NCBI GenBank assembly: GCA_910586025.1
Contig: CAJUIO010000038.1
Span: 1-30,169 of the forward strand
DNA length: 30,169 nt
Source: an uncultured Lachnospiraceae bacterium
Lineage (GTDB): Bacteria; Bacillota; Clostridia; Lachnospirales; Lachnospiraceae
Reading direction: 5' to 3'
Positions within the stretch are counted from its first letter, which is position 1. The number at the start of each line of letters is the position of its first letter. Positions 14,875 through 22,526 of this stretch are shown here, piece by piece. The notes below the pieces were generated by a model. It was not told where the DNA came from. It worked only from the letters and a program-made list of their open reading frames with translations, and did no database searches. A program made the translations under genes and the position numbers.

Positions 14875-16662
14875 TCAGGCAATGGCGAACTGACTCTGAT
14901 ACAGGTTCGCATAGAATCCGTTCTTCGCCAGCAATTCCTCATGGCTGCCCTGCTCGATAATATGTCCGTCCTTCATCACCAGAATCACATCCGCATTCTG
15001 AATGGTGGAGAGCCTGTGTGCCACGATAAAGCTTGTTCTGCCCTCCATCATGACCGCAAAGGCCTTCTGAATCCGGATTTCCGTCCGGGTGTCAATGGAA
15101 GAGGTCGCCTCGTCCAGAATCAGCATGGGCGGCAGGGAGAGCATCACTCTCGTAATACACAGAAGCTGCTTCTGTCCTCCGGAAAGGCTTCCGCCGTCCT
15201 CACCAATCACGGTATCGTAACCGTCCGGCAGCCTCTTGATAAAGCTGTGGGCATGGGAGGCCTTGGCCGCAGCCACGATCTCCTCCTGTGTGGCATCCGG
15301 TTTCCCCACCGTAATATTATCACGTATGGTTCCCCTTTTCAGCCAGGTATCCTGGAGCACCATTCCGTAAGAGGTGCGCAGCGACTTTCTGGTAATGTCC
15401 CGGATGGGTCTGCCGTCCACCGCTATGCTTCCGCCGTCCACGTCATAAAAGCGCATGAGCAGATTGATAATCGTGGTCTTTCCGCAGCCCGTGGGCCCCA
15501 CGATGGCAATTCTCTGTCCGGGTTTTACCTGGAGATTCAGATTCTCAATCAGCCTTTTATCCGGCACATAGGAGAAGGATACGTCCTTAAGCTCCACGCT
15601 TCCCTCCACATCCCCAAGCACTATGGCATCCGCACGGTCCGGCTCCTGGGGCCGCTCCTCAATGAGCTCAAAAATCCTGGCCGCACAGGCAAGGGCATTT
15701 TGCAGCTCCGTGATCACCCCCGATATCTCGTTGAAGGGCTTTGTATACTGATTCGCATAGGACAGAAAGCAGGTCAGCTGTCCCACGGAAAGTCCTCCTC
15801 TTATCACGGCAAAGGCACCGGTCAGTCCCACGCCGGTGTATACCAGACTGTTTACAAACCTCGTACAGGGATTGGTGAGGGAGGAAAAGAAGATGGCCCG
15901 CAGAGAGCATTTTTCCAGCCTGTCGTTGATCTCATCGAATCGCTCCAGCGTCTGCCTCTCCCGGTTAAAGGACTGCACCACCTTCTGGTTTCCGATCATC
16001 TCATTGATCAGCGCCGTCTGCTCTCCCCTCGTCTGTGACTGCAGCTTGAACATGCTGAAGGTCTTCCTGGCAATAAAGCTTGCCACAAACAGGGACACGG
16101 GCGTGATCACCACAACGACCACCGTGATTCCCACATTCACCGAGAGCATAAAGCCGAGAGTTCCGAGAATGGTGATAACTCCCGTAAACAGCTGGGTAAA
16201 GCCGATCAGAAGGCCGTCCGCAAACTGATCCACATCCGCCACCACGCGGCTCACGATATCCCCATGGGAATGAGCGTCCAGATACTTTAAGGGAAGCTCC
16301 TCAATCCTGGCAAACGCCCTCCTCCGGATGTCCTGAATCACATTATAGACGATTCTGTTGTTGCAGATATTCATGATCCACTGCGTCAGGGCCGTCAGGA
16401 CAATCACAATACACATTTTGCGCAGAATGGCAAGCAGTCCCGCCCATATTGCAGGCATATCCGCGGATACCTGCGAGGGGTCAAAGATAAATGCGATCCT
16501 GTCCACCGCATCTCCGGTCAGAATAGGCAGATACAGCGTAAGGGCCACTGATATCACCGCCATGAGAATTGTCAGCGCCACCAGAACGCCATACGGCCTG
16601 ATATACCGAAGCACCTTTATCAACGTTTCTTTTTGTCTTGTATTCTTTTTTTCCGCTTTCAT
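14875..16662 (-). CDS. ABC exporter, catalytic half of a heterodimer
   Basis: 595 aa. Six membrane segments are followed by a nucleotide-binding domain: Walker A IVGPTGCGKTT, signature LSGGQKQ, Walker B LILDEATSSID with the catalytic Glu, and switch His in FIVAHRLSTI. All catalytic residues are intact, unlike the partner encoded immediately upstream. Its ATG follows the partner's TAA with no gap. Substrate is not predictable (drug, lipid or peptide are typical of this MdlB/LmrD-like class). The two-component genes vanRS follow 36 bases later. Confidence 0.93.
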   Translation of the reverse strand: MKAEKKNTRQKETLIKVLRYIRPYGVLVALTILMAVISVALTLYLPILTGDAVDRIAFIFDPSQVSADMPAIWAGLLAILRKMCIVIVLTALTQWIMNICNNRIVYNVIQDIRRRAFARIEELPLKYLDAHSHGDIVSRVVADVDQFADGLLIGFTQLFTGVITILGTLGFMLSVNVGITVVVVVITPVSLFVASFIARKTFSMFKLQSQTRGEQTALINEMIGNQKVVQSFNRERQTLERFDEINDRLEKCSLRAIFFSSLTNPCTRFVNSLVYTGVGLTGAFAVIRGGLSVGQLTCFLSYANQYTKPFNEISGVITELQNALACAARIFELIEERPQEPDRADAIVLGDVEGSVELKDVSFSYVPDKRLIENLNLQVKPGQRIAIVGPTGCGKTTIINLLMRFYDVDGGSIAVDGRPIRDITRKSLRTSYGMVLQDTWLKRGTIRDNITVGKPDATQEEIVAAAKASHAHSFIKRLPDGYDTVIGEDGGSLSGGQKQLLCITRVMLSLPPMLILDEATSSIDTRTEIRIQKAFAVMMEGRTSFIVAHRLSTIQNADVILVMKDGHIIEQGSHEELLAKNGFYANLYQSQFAIA

Positions 16663-18402
16663 TTATTTCGCTCCGCTTTCCTGTTTCTTTTCAAACTGGC
16701 TGTAATAGATCTCCTGATAAACCTGGCAGCCTGCAAGGAGCTCGTCATGAGTTCCCATTCCCGCCGCTTCCCCGTCGTCCAGCACGATAATCTGATCCGC
16801 ATGGAGAAGGGACGAAGCTCTCTGGGAAACGATAAAGACCGTGGTCTTCCCGGGCATGGACTTGATGGACTTACGAAGCGCGGCATCCGTCGCATAATCA
16901 AGAGCCGACGCACTGTCGTCCATGATCAGGATCTCCGGCTTCTTCACAAGGGCTCTGGCAATAGAAAGCCTCTGCTTCTGGCCGCCGGAGAGGTTTCGTC
17001 CCTCCTGCTCGATCTTTTCATCCAGTCCCTTTTCCTTCTGCAGGACAAATTCCTCGGCCTGAGCCGTGCGAAGCGCCTCCCACAGCTCCTCGTCCGTGGC
17101 GTTTTCATTTCCCCAGAGCAGATTCTCCCGGATGGTTCCCTGAAACAGTACCGCCTTCTGCATCACGATACCGATCTTACCCCGGAGCACTTCCAGCGGA
17201 ATCTCTCTCACATCCTGTCCGTCCACCTTGACGCTGCCCTTCTCCACATCATAGAACCGGGGTATCAGATGAACCAGGGAGGACTTTCCGGAACCCGTTC
17301 CGCCGATCACTCCGATCGTCTCTCCCCTGTGCGCCTTAAAGTGGATGTCTGTCAGGGCCTGCTCGCCCCCTTTATGGTAACGCAGGCACACGTGGTCAAA
17401 CTCCACGGTTCCTGTCTGCGTGATTTCCTTTGCACTTCCATACTCCGGCGATTCCATTCCCGCCGGGATTTCAAACACGCTCTGTATCCGGTTGCCGCAG
17501 GCAACCGCCTTGGTCACGGTAATGATCAGGTTCGCCAGCTTGATCAGCTCCACCAGGATCTGGGACATGTAATTCACCAGCGCCACCACCTGGCCCTGGC
17601 TCAAAATCCCCGCTTCCACGCGCAGCGCTCCCACATAGATGAGCGCCACCAGCCCCGCATTGATCACCACGTAGGTAAGGGGATTCATGAGCGCCGAAAT
17701 CCGGGCCGCAACCATCTGCATATGCTTGAGTGCGTCCGTCTCCTGGTCAAACTTCCTGATTTCTCCCTCTTCCTCCCCGAAAGCGCGTATTACCCTGACT
17801 CCGGTAAGGTTCTCCCTGGTAATTCCAAGCACCCGGTCCAGGCCTCCCTGAACCTTTTTGAAAAGAGGAATACTGATGAGCATGATACCAAACACGATGA
17901 CGGACAGGACCGGTATCACCACCACAAATACAAGCGCCGCTTTAACATCCACCGTAAAGGCCATGATCATGGCCCCGAACACAATGAACGGGGAGCGCAG
18001 AAACAGCCGCAGCACCAGATTCACCCCGGACTGGACCTGGTTGATGTCGCTGGTCATCCGGGTGATCAGAGTGGAGGTTCCCTCCTTGTCCATCTGGGAG
18101 AAGGACAGGCTCTGGATATGGGCAAACAGCCCGTGCCGCAGCTTGGTTGCAAACCCCACCGCGGCCTTGGCCGCAAAGTACTGCGCCGTCACCGCACATA
18201 CAAGCCCGATCAGCCCCAGCGCCGCCATCACAAGACACATCTGCCATATGTAGCCCTTATCGCCGGCGGGAATACCCTTATCGATCATGGAAGCCACCAC
18301 CAGCGGAATGAAGAGCTCAAAGGAGGCCTCCAGCAGTTTAAACAGAGGCCCCAGCACACTTTCTTTTTTGTAATCCTTCAGATAGATCAACAGTTTTTTC
18401 AT
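16663..18402 (-). CDS. ABC exporter, degenerate-site half of a heterodimer
   Basis: 579 aa, six membrane segments plus nucleotide-binding domain. Walker A is VIGGTGSGKSS and the signature LSGGQKQRLSIARAL. The Walker B motif ends ILIMDDSASALD, so the catalytic Glu is Asp, and the switch His is Gln (FIVSQRASSLL). This combination is known from asymmetric heterodimeric exporters such as LmrCD and TM287/288, where one of two ATP sites is non-hydrolytic. The start ATG overlaps the DegV stop (ATGA), so DegV, both ABC halves and probably vanRS form one operon. Confidence 0.93.
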   Translation of the reverse strand: MKKLLIYLKDYKKESVLGPLFKLLEASFELFIPLVVASMIDKGIPAGDKGYIWQMCLVMAALGLIGLVCAVTAQYFAAKAAVGFATKLRHGLFAHIQSLSFSQMDKEGTSTLITRMTSDINQVQSGVNLVLRLFLRSPFIVFGAMIMAFTVDVKAALVFVVVIPVLSVIVFGIMLISIPLFKKVQGGLDRVLGITRENLTGVRVIRAFGEEEGEIRKFDQETDALKHMQMVAARISALMNPLTYVVINAGLVALIYVGALRVEAGILSQGQVVALVNYMSQILVELIKLANLIITVTKAVACGNRIQSVFEIPAGMESPEYGSAKEITQTGTVEFDHVCLRYHKGGEQALTDIHFKAHRGETIGVIGGTGSGKSSLVHLIPRFYDVEKGSVKVDGQDVREIPLEVLRGKIGIVMQKAVLFQGTIRENLLWGNENATDEELWEALRTAQAEEFVLQKEKGLDEKIEQEGRNLSGGQKQRLSIARALVKKPEILIMDDSASALDYATDAALRKSIKSMPGKTTVFIVSQRASSLLHADQIIVLDDGEAAGMGTHDELLAGCQVYQEIYYSQFEKKQESGAK

Positions 18403-19283
18403 TTCAGATATTCCTCGTATTTATCATTTATTTCATTCAGAAAAGTAATGCCGAGAATTCCGGGACCCGTATGGGCTCCGATGGCGCAGCCGATCCTTCC
18501 TTCCAGCATACCCTTTACATGGTATCTCTCACGCAGCTGCTCCTTGATGTACTCCGCAGATTCCTTCTCTCTTCCGTAAACCACTCCCACCACCTGGTCC
18601 TCCAGGCGGCAGCCCTTCTCCCCTACCATGGCGAGAATGCGGTTCTGGGCCTTCTTCCAGCCTCTCACCTTTTCCACCGCCTTGAGGGATCCGTTTTCAT
18701 CCACTATAATGATGGGCTTAATATCAAGAACGGTTCCCGCCAGAAACGAAGTCCGGCTCAGACGCCCTCCCTTAAACAGATAATCCAGCTGCACCACCGT
18801 CACCGCATGCTCGATATGCTCACAGAAAAAATGCGCCGCCTCGATCAGAAGCTCCCCTGAGGCACCGTTTCTCTGCATGCGAAGAAGCCGTTCCACCACC
18901 AGTCCATAGCCAACGGACGCACATCTGGAATCTATGATAGTCATTTTAAAATCGGGGTATTCCTCAAGCACCTCCTCATAGGCGAGATTTGCAGCGTTAA
19001 AGGTTCCCGCGATTCCCGTGGAAAAACAGATATAGAGAACCTCGTCTCCTCTTTTTGCATAGGGCAGAAAGTGTTCATGGAACATGAACTGATTGATGTG
19101 GTATGTCTTGATCTCCTTTCCGGAGGCCTGAATCTCGTAGAACTGGTCCGGGAAAATTGTCTGTCCGTCAAAATAATCCGTTCCCTCGATGGTCACCGGA
19201 GTGGGCATCACATAAAGGTCATATTCCTTAATAACGCTCTCAGGAATATCGGAAGCGGAATCCGTGATAATACAAAATGCCAT
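18399..19283 (-). CDS. DegV family fatty-acid-binding protein
   Basis: 294 aa. DegV/FakB proteins present bound fatty acid to FakA kinase. Landmarks are CIITDSASDIPESVI at the start, the lipid head-group loop CFSTGIAGTFNAA, and DYLFKGGRLSRT. The C-terminal part has GCAIGAHTGPGILGI, where the His/Thr/Gly loop contacts the carboxylate in known structures. The ATG at 19283 is preferred (GAGGAGAG upstream); the frame extends 5 codons further without a ribosome site. FakA is not in the window. A TATAAT lies about 52-57 bases upstream. Its place at the head of an exporter-vanRS operon suggests a membrane-lipid or envelope link, but this is inference. Confidence 0.9.
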   Translation of the reverse strand: MAFCIITDSASDIPESVIKEYDLYVMPTPVTIEGTDYFDGQTIFPDQFYEIQASGKEIKTYHINQFMFHEHFLPYAKRGDEVLYICFSTGIAGTFNAANLAYEEVLEEYPDFKMTIIDSRCASVGYGLVVERLLRMQRNGASGELLIEAAHFFCEHIEHAVTVVQLDYLFKGGRLSRTSFLAGTVLDIKPIIIVDENGSLKAVEKVRGWKKAQNRILAMVGEKGCRLEDQVVGVVYGREKESAEYIKEQLRERYHVKGMLEGRIGCAIGAHTGPGILGITFLNEINDKYEEYLK

Positions 19284-19334
19284 TTTTTCTCTCCTCACTT
19301 AAAAAGCCTGAAATATGTGCCATAAAGCACATTT

Positions 19335-19340
19335 ATTATA
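19335..19340 (-). promoter_or_regulatory. Probable -10 of the degV-ABC-vanRS operon
   Basis: TATAAT on the minus strand, preceded by TAG, 52 bases before the degV start. No good -35 (ATGCAT or GATGCA at usual spacing). A short hairpin TGTGC/GCACA (19316-19331) would be in the leader. Confidence 0.45.
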
Positions 19341-19370
19341 CTACATTCTGTCCTGTAATGCATCTTAAAA

Positions 19371-19399
19371 TTGACAAATTTTCTAACAGGTAGTAATAT
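19371..19399 (+). promoter_or_regulatory. Sigma-A promoter of the LytM-bactofilin operon
   Basis: TTGACA at 19371-19376, 17 bases, TAATAT at 19394-19399. Consensus -35 and optimal spacing, 45 bases before the start of the first plus-strand gene. Confidence 0.85.
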
Positions 19400-19444
19400 A
19401 TTTATATTAAATAGTTGGGAACACAAATTTGAACGGAGAGCGGT

Positions 19445-20206
19445 ATGAAACAGCAGAGGCATAAACATAAGGAATCCTTTTCCATTCTCCTGATCTCTCA
19501 CACGGGTCGGGAAAGCCGACAATTTCATATTTCGCTTTTTTCTTTTCGCCTGTTTCTTCTTTTTCTTCTCCTGCTCTGCATCCTGATCGGATATGCGGTC
19601 TACTGCTTTTTACAGTCAGACAGCGGCAGGGAGGATCTTCTTATGCAGATCGCTTCCCGTGATCAGACTATTGCGGAAATGGAAAAAGAAAAAACGACCC
19701 TGAAAGAGGAAGCAGACACTCTGGAACAGGAAAAGCTGATACTCGAATCCGAGCTTGACACCATGCGAAACGCCATAGCGGCCGGCGTGGAAAAGGCCGA
19801 GGCCCAGGCGGCCGAGGAGGAGGGACCTCAGGCGGATACCACATTTCCAAGCCTTTATCCGTCTACCGGATCAGGCATTCTGGTATCCTCTTATTCCGAG
19901 GAGCAGCCCTATATTTCCATAAGCGCTCATTCGGAGGGCAGCATCATTGCCGCCGGAGACGGCACTGTGAGCGCCATAACCTCTGACGACACTTATCCTC
20001 AGATTATCGAGGTGACTCATGCGAGCGGCTATACCACCCGCTATATGTGCCGACAGGAGACAGAGCTGAAAACACAGGAGGGCGCTCAGGTTCTTGCGGG
20101 AGATACCCTGCTCACCATTACTACCAACGAAACGCAGCTGGACTATCAGGTCATTCTGAACAATGAACCTGTTGACCCGCTTACGGTTATAGAAGCTAAA
20201 GGTTAA
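19445..20206 (+). CDS. Membrane-anchored LytM/M23-like protein without zinc ligands
   Basis: 253 aa. A basic cytoplasmic tail of about 35 residues is followed by one membrane segment (LFLLFLLLLCILIGYAVYCF), an external coiled coil of about residues 65-120 rich in E, K and L, a linker, and a LytM-like domain (about 150-250). The fold is recognisable from AHSEGSIIAAGDGTV, then TRYMCRQETELKTQEGAQVL, then QVILNNEPVDP. The metal site is lost: HxxxD reads HSEGS, the YxHL histidine is Cys, and HxH reads QLD. It is therefore probably a binding or activating protein of the EnvC/SpoIIQ kind rather than a hydrolase. It is followed 13 bases later by a bactofilin, a known partner class of M23 proteins in cell-shape control. 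Confidence 0.85.
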   Translation: MKQQRHKHKESFSILLISHTGRESRQFHISLFSFRLFLLFLLLLCILIGYAVYCFLQSDSGREDLLMQIASRDQTIAEMEKEKTTLKEEADTLEQEKLILESELDTMRNAIAAGVEKAEAQAAEEEGPQADTTFPSLYPSTGSGILVSSYSEEQPYISISAHSEGSIIAAGDGTVSAITSDDTYPQIIEVTHASGYTTRYMCRQETELKTQEGAQVLAGDTLLTITTNETQLDYQVILNNEPVDPLTVIEAKG

Positions 20207-20219
20207 AAGGAGGACTACC

Positions 20220-20651
20220 ATGTTGGGAAAAAGCAAAAATACCACCACCACTACTGAAACACGTTCAAAGATCGGCACACTGATCGGTGCCGGCGCAGTT
20301 TTTGACGGCAATCTTTCCGCCCCGGAAACTGTCCGGATAGATGGTATCATTAACGGAAACTGTACCTGCCAGAAGGAATTAATTCTCGGTGCAGAGGGAG
20401 AAATCAAGGGCAATATCAGCGCACAGAATGTAATTATTTCCGGAAAAGTGGACGGCGACATCGCCGTGCAGGGAAAGCTGGAGCTTCTCTCCACCGGCAG
20501 AGTAATCGGCAACATCACCGCAAAATCTCTCGTCATTGACGAGGACGCATTCTTTGACGGAAGGTGTATCATGGCGTCAAATCAGGCTGCGGCAGGCCAG
20601 ACGTATTCCACCTACAATGCGTCGGATGACAGTGATTCCGATGAAAACTGA
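20220..20651 (+). CDS. Bactofilin
   Basis: 143 aa cytoskeletal protein. The central beta-helix has regular repeats: GTLIGAGAVFDGNLSAPETV, then GIINGNCTCQKELILGAEGE, then GKVDGDIAVQGKLELLSTGR. Flexible tails flank it (Thr-rich at the N-terminus, Asp/Ser-rich at the C-terminus), as is usual for the family (PF04519). Bactofilins polymerise without nucleotide at the inner membrane and position peptidoglycan enzymes. It has a strong AAAGGAGG ribosome site and is in an operon with the LytM-like gene. The message ends at a 15-bp hairpin. Confidence 0.95.
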   Translation: MLGKSKNTTTTTETRSKIGTLIGAGAVFDGNLSAPETVRIDGIINGNCTCQKELILGAEGEIKGNISAQNVIISGKVDGDIAVQGKLELLSTGRVIGNITAKSLVIDEDAFFDGRCIMASNQAAAGQTYSTYNASDDSDSDEN

Positions 20652-20664
20652 TTCCGCCAAATGC

Positions 20665-20700
20665 AAGGGGGTTAACAGCTTCACCGCTGTTAACCCCCTT
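20665..20700. terminator. Bidirectional hairpin terminator
   Basis: Perfect 15-bp stem (20665-20679 with 20686-20700, AAGGGGGTTAACAGC) and loop TTCACC. It lies between the convergent bactofilin (+) and DUF362 (-) genes. The T-run is weak on both sides (TTATTTCATTC; TTGCAT), but position and stem support termination for both. Confidence 0.8.
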
Positions 20701-20755
20701 ATTTCATTCAGTGTTCCCCTCTGATTCCCGCAGCAAAGCTCGCAAATCCGCCTGC

Positions 20756-21619
20756 TCAGCACTCAACCAGTTCATATTCTTTTGTGCCGTATCCCAGCTC
20801 ACATGCCGCTTCGATGGTGTGAACTCCGTTTCTGGACTCAATCCTCTCGATCAGATGATCTCTTCCCGGGTCATCCGACGCATAAACAAGATCAAGGCAG
20901 GCCTGATCTATGGCGACAGGATCCAGGGAAACAAGGATTCCAATGTCCTTCATACAGGGATCCTCCGCCACCGCACAGCAGTCACAGTCAACAGACATAT
21001 TCATCATCACATTGACATACACCAGATTTCCCTTAAAATACTCGATCACGGAAGAAGCCGCATCCGCCATTGATTCCAGGAAGGAATCATGATCCGAATT
21101 CCAGAAATCATTGGTATCGCCCACTCCATGGATGTATGCCTTTCCCATGGACGAAGCCACGCCGATAGACAGCTGCTTGATTGCTCCGCCGTATCCTCCC
21201 ATAGGATGTCCCTTAAAATGGGAGAGAACCAGCATGGAATCATAATTCACAATATCCTTTCCCACGAAGTTCTTCTTGATCTTTTTTCCGTCCGGTATGG
21301 GAAGCTCCAGATCCGGCCCCTCCGCATCCAGAAGAGCCACGTCAAAGCACTTGCTCCATCCGTGCTTTTCCAGGGTTTCCAGATGCCTTTCGGTAGTGTT
21401 CCTGCTGCCCTCATAGGCCGTATTACACTCCACCACGGTTCCCTTTACATGTTCGATCATGGGCTTCCAGAATTCCGGCCTCAGGAAATTCTGGTTCCCT
21501 TCCTCGCCGGAGTGAACCTTTATCGCCACTCTTCCCTGCAGCTCTTTTCCCGCAAGGCGGTACAGCTCCACTACCTTTTCAGGCTTGATTTCTCTTGAAA
21601 AATATACTTTTGCCGCCAC
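20756..21619 (-). CDS. DUF362 family protein (possible Fe-S protein)
   Basis: 287 aa, soluble. It begins AAKVYFSREIKPEKVVELY and contains the DUF362 core (RVAIKVHSGE, then HFKGHPMGGYGGAIKQLSIG, then DPVAIDQACLD). A cysteine cluster DCDCCAVAEDPC (near residue 215) could bind iron-sulphur or another metal. The reaction is unknown; such proteins are often annotated as Fe-S or ferredoxin-like, but the usual 4Fe-4S pairs are not seen. The start is the GTG at 21619 with GGAGG just upstream; the frame extends 12 codons further without a ribosome site. It lies 51 bases after the dehydrogenase, probably in the same operon. Confidence 0.85.
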   Translation of the reverse strand: MAAKVYFSREIKPEKVVELYRLAGKELQGRVAIKVHSGEEGNQNFLRPEFWKPMIEHVKGTVVECNTAYEGSRNTTERHLETLEKHGWSKCFDVALLDAEGPDLELPIPDGKKIKKNFVGKDIVNYDSMLVLSHFKGHPMGGYGGAIKQLSIGVASSMGKAYIHGVGDTNDFWNSDHDSFLESMADAASSVIEYFKGNLVYVNVMMNMSVDCDCCAVAEDPCMKDIGILVSLDPVAIDQACLDLVYASDDPGRDHLIERIESRNGVHTIEAACELGYGTKEYELVEC

Positions 21620-21670
21620 GCTTCCTCCATTCTGCCGCCCGCCGGCGGCTTCCAAGTCAACATCAGGTTA

Positions 21671-22420
21671 TCAGGTTCTTGCCGCCCCGTCCACGGACAG
21701 AATCTCTCCCGTCACATAGCTTGCCAGATCGCTTGCCAGATAAAGGAAGGCATTGGCCACGTCCTCCGGTTCTCCCACTCTGCCAAGCGGTATCGTCGCA
21801 ATCAGCGGCTTTATCATTTCCTCAGGCAGCGCCGCAACCATATCCGTTCTCGTAACGCCGGGCGCAACTGCGTTAACACGGATATTATCCTTGCCCAGCT
21901 CCCTTGCCAGCGACTTGGTGAGACCATTCACCGCAAATTTGGATGCAGGGTACGCCACTCCCGAGGGCTGACCGTATATACTCACCATGGAGCTGGTATT
22001 CAGAATCACGCCGCCGCCCTGCTCCTTCATGACCTTTGCCGCCGCCTGCGCACAGTTAAAGACCGCATTCACATTCAGTTCCATGGTTCTTGCAAAGTCC
22101 TCCGGCTTATAGCCATACAGACTGTCTCTGGCGGAAACACCCGCATTATTGACCATGATATCCAGCTTCCCGAAGGTATCCCTCACGGTCTGCACGGCCT
22201 TTTCCACCTCCTGCGGATTTCCAAGGTCAGGACACAGCCCGATCACTTTATAATCCGCATTTTCCTCCTTCAGCTTCGCCAGCGCCTTATCGACAGTTTC
22301 CTGTCTGGAACCACACAAAGCCACCGCTGCGCCATTATCCAGATATGTTTTAACAATCGCATATCCGATCCCCCTTGTACCGCCGGTTACCATGGCGGTC
22401 TTGCCTTTTAACAGCTCCAT
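21671..22420 (-). CDS. Short-chain dehydrogenase/reductase (FabG-like)
   Basis: 249 aa, classical SDR. The cofactor motif is VTGGTRGIG (residues 11-19), structural NNAG is present (MVNNAGVSARD), and the catalytic Ser-Tyr-Lys appears in LNTSSMVSIYG and VAYPASKFAV. The usual C-terminal SYVTGEILSVDGAART is intact. FabG-type acyl-ACP reductases look like this, but lone SDRs act on many sugars and alcohols, so the substrate is open. The ATG at 22420 has GGAGG 10 bases upstream. Just before that lies a perfect 20-bp inverted repeat that would form a large leader hairpin. Confidence 0.92.
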   Translation of the reverse strand: MELLKGKTAMVTGGTRGIGYAIVKTYLDNGAAVALCGSRQETVDKALAKLKEENADYKVIGLCPDLGNPQEVEKAVQTVRDTFGKLDIMVNNAGVSARDSLYGYKPEDFARTMELNVNAVFNCAQAAAKVMKEQGGGVILNTSSMVSIYGQPSGVAYPASKFAVNGLTKSLARELGKDNIRVNAVAPGVTRTDMVAALPEEMIKPLIATIPLGRVGEPEDVANAFLYLASDLASYVTGEILSVDGAART

Positions 22421-22444
22421 ATTCCTTTTACCTCCTTCTATCTT

Positions 22445-22498
22445 ACCCTCAGTGTACAAGGGGACACACGGTTTTGCATCCCCTTGTACACTGAGGGT
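22445..22498. repeat. Perfect 20-bp inverted repeat before the SDR gene
   Basis: Arms 22445-22464 (ACCCTCAGTGTACAAGGGGA) and 22479-22498 are exact reverse complements around a 14-base loop. The repeat ends 9 bases before the GGAGG of the SDR gene on the minus strand. There is no T-run on either side, so it is not a standard terminator; a regulatory leader hairpin, operator or dispersed REP-like element are options. Confidence 0.85.
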
Positions 22499-22526
22499 GC
22501 CGTCCTTTCAGGACAGTTTACCCTTT

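Noticed and set aside
16633..18579. Long plus-strand frame of 648 codons opposite the ABC exporter, and similar long plus-strand frames opposite vanS/ABC (13987-16038) and tilS (27471-28898)
   Set aside because: Composition is rich in H, R, Q and P without domains, typical of antisense shadows of real genes.
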